Source: Cyanoderma ruficeps (taxonomy: Eukaryota; Chordata; Aves; Passeriformes; Timaliidae). From it: a stretch of DNA of 64,000 nt. The stretch lies in the NCBI GenBank assembly GCA_008694505.1, contig VZDJ01007755.1, positions 8,632,334 through 8,696,333 on the forward strand. Direction: 5' to 3'. The position numbers and the translations under genes were made by a program. Within the stretch, counting starts at the first letter, position 1. Each line of letters begins with the position of its first letter. Shown here piece after piece: positions 62,451-64,000 of this stretch. The notes under the pieces are model-generated. The model was not told the origin of the DNA. It did no database searches and worked only from the letters and a program-made list of their open reading frames with translations.

Positions 62451-62570
62451 GCGGCGCGGCCGGACGGCGGCCGTGGCTCCCGCGGCGCTGCCCAGCGGGG
62501 CGGCCCCCGGCACCTGAGCGCATCGCGGGCTCCGCCACCCCCAGCGCCGCCCCCCCGGGAACCGTGCCGA

Positions 62571-64000
62571 GACACCCTGTAACACTCTGAGAGGCACAAG
62601 CGGCTTCTCCTGCGGGCACATACGGCATGTGGGTTGGTAATGGGAAGACAGATCATCATCTGTGCTTTCTTATCCTGTTGTGCTACCTGTGCACGTCCGA
62701 GACGCCCCGGCTCCTCCTGCTCTGCCTCCTCCCCCCGTAACCAACTGCTCCGAGGGAGCGGCGAGGGAATGCTTCGGTGCATCCGCGCTTTGGCTATGGC
62801 GAGGCAGTTCCGCGAACAGAGACAGATTTTCTTTCCCGTGTGGCTGTCACTGTCACTGCCTCGCAGGGTCCCCATGCCGTCAGCTCTCTGTGCTTTACTT
62901 CCTTGGCAAGTTGGTTTCATTAAATCACCACGTATTCAAAAGTAGACCGACCCTCATTTTATCGGAATATATAGAAAAGTTTTAAAGACAATCCTGTTTG
63001 TTTCTCCCAAAAATAGGTGATGGGTTCGAGGCGATTTTAATTATTTTTACAACTATCCTTCTGCCATCGTATTGACAGCGATCTGGATAAATGGGACGTT
63101 CTCATAAACTATAATAATTCTTCCCATTTCTGTTTTTTAATATTCGATCCTATTTTTCAACGCGTCTCTTGGAAGATGTGCCGTGTTTCATACAGGATGA
63201 ATGCAGGGAAAGTTTGCCCATAAACGAGCAGTCACGCGACTTGCAAACCTTGGCACCACCCAGGATGAGTTTCTTGGCGCATTTTCTTGTGCTTCAGTGT
63301 AGCAGGACAAGCTGAAAGGGACATCTGTGCCTTGATACATGAGATCACATCTTATCTGAATAGAAAAGGCGTGAAGTTACAGGCGATTAAAAAAAACCCA
63401 AAACCCACCCTGAATGAATCCCTCAATAAATAATGACCTCATTAACTAAGTTCACCGGTCATTAACGCCATTTTTCCCCCTTCAATAAGGCTCGCTTTTC
63501 CATGACAGCCTATCTCCGCTAGGTGTGTGGGGCGGCCGAGCCGGAGTCCCTCCAGGCATTGTGGTAAATCCCGGGTGGGGAGCGGGAGTACCCTCCACAG
63601 ATTCCTGCCGTCGGGGAACCCCCATCTTCTCTCCAACGACGGACACGAGAATTATTTAAGACGTCATACTGTCTCTCCCCTGGTACCTCTGTGTTCATGT
63701 TTTGCTTGAAGTCGAGAGTATAAAATTCTGTGTTAGTTTTTTACAAAGAGCCACACTAACCCGAATTAGGTAGAACCTTTCATCTTCCACATAGGTCTGG
63801 AACCCGGAAAAGCGAATGTAAATGCCTGCAGGCTGGGAAAGGTTCGGGGGGCAGAATACCTACTTGGGAAACAGTCCATTGGTAATGGCAATGATGGCAG
63901 ACCAAGTCTGAAATAATTTCTTTCAGACAGAAGTTAGCTGAATATGTTTATATTTAAACGCTTTAAACTGCAAGAAGTAATGGCAGACTAGTTTGGGTCG
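62571..64000. promoter_or_regulatory. SOX17 upstream flank, possible proximal regulatory DNA
   Basis: Outside the main island this flank still keeps scattered CpG, notably at 62690-62800 and 63440-63640. A GATA-type CTTATCT (AGATAAG on the minus strand) is at 63351-63357. No coding region is convincing; the frames here are short and lack family features. Confidence 0.35.

Larger units (their letters stand above)
60740..62570. promoter_or_regulatory. SOX17: SOX17 CpG island
   Basis: GC and CpG density rise abruptly near 60740 and fall near 62570. The island covers both coding exons, the short intron, the 5' UTR and the promoter. The lack of stops it causes yields very long shadow frames on the opposite strand. 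Such islands over SOX-family developmental genes are commonly Polycomb targets (family knowledge). Confidence 0.85.

Noticed and set aside
60755..62590. 611-codon plus-strand open frame across SOX17
   Set aside because: It is a shadow of the CpG island on the strand opposite SOX17: composition is Arg/Pro/Ala-rich, no domain is visible, and it overlaps well-supported exons. The 60891-61928 plus frame is the same effect.
61733..62920. Minus-strand frame extending SOX17 exon 1 both ways
   Set aside because: It contains the true exon 1 but continues through the promoter upstream and the intron downstream; the conserved start and the GTAAGC donor define the real exon.
63021..63031. GGTTCGAGGCG resembling a tRNA B box
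   Set aside because: It diverges from the consensus at the 3' end, and no A box or cloverleaf could be found nearby.

Overview
This is vertebrate nuclear DNA, almost certainly from a bird. Split genes with canonical GT-AG introns, long AT-rich non-coding stretches, several CR1 retroposon tails and avian-type ERVL LTR fragments all point there. One short LTR start resembles a family I associate with songbirds, so a passerine or other neoavian is my best guess (inference). No operon, phage, CRISPR array, tRNA or rRNA gene was seen. Assembly defects are a 48-base N run at 30088-30135 and a single N at 22973. || Layout: both protein genes lie on the minus strand. At the left edge is the 5' coding part of RP1 (retinitis pigmentosa 1, a doublecortin-domain photoreceptor axoneme protein): exon 2 at 5032-5682, exon 3 at 3481-3652, and the start of the very large exon 4 at 1-649, which runs off the window. 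At the right end is the complete two-exon SOX17 gene (exon 1 coding 61984-62275, exon 2 coding 60789-61714; 405 residues) inside a strong CpG island, with a promoter region near 62400-62450. || The RP1-SOX17 order and shared orientation match the mammalian arrangement (Rp1 next to Sox17 in mouse), so this is conserved synteny. The two genes are not known to act together: SOX17 is an endoderm, endothelial and germ-cell transcription factor, RP1 a structural protein of photoreceptor outer segments. || The roughly 55 kb between them has no convincing protein gene. It holds CR1 fossils (about 15.6, 22.3, 33.7, 47.9 and 49.8 kb), LTR remnants (18.5-19.0, 22.94, 27.13 kb), a MIR-like SINE fossil (23.5 kb), simple repeats, two GC-rich blocks of unknown origin (35.3 and 57.0 kb) and several stretches that look like regulatory DNA. 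The best of these is a small CpG-rich patch at 16.54-16.74 kb with GATA, SOX and nuclear-receptor half-site motifs. A perfect CTCF core match lies at 53.4 kb, and a possible RP1 exon 1/promoter at about 8.66-8.83 kb. I found no evidence of a new multi-gene system; the regulatory candidates are the points most worth checking.
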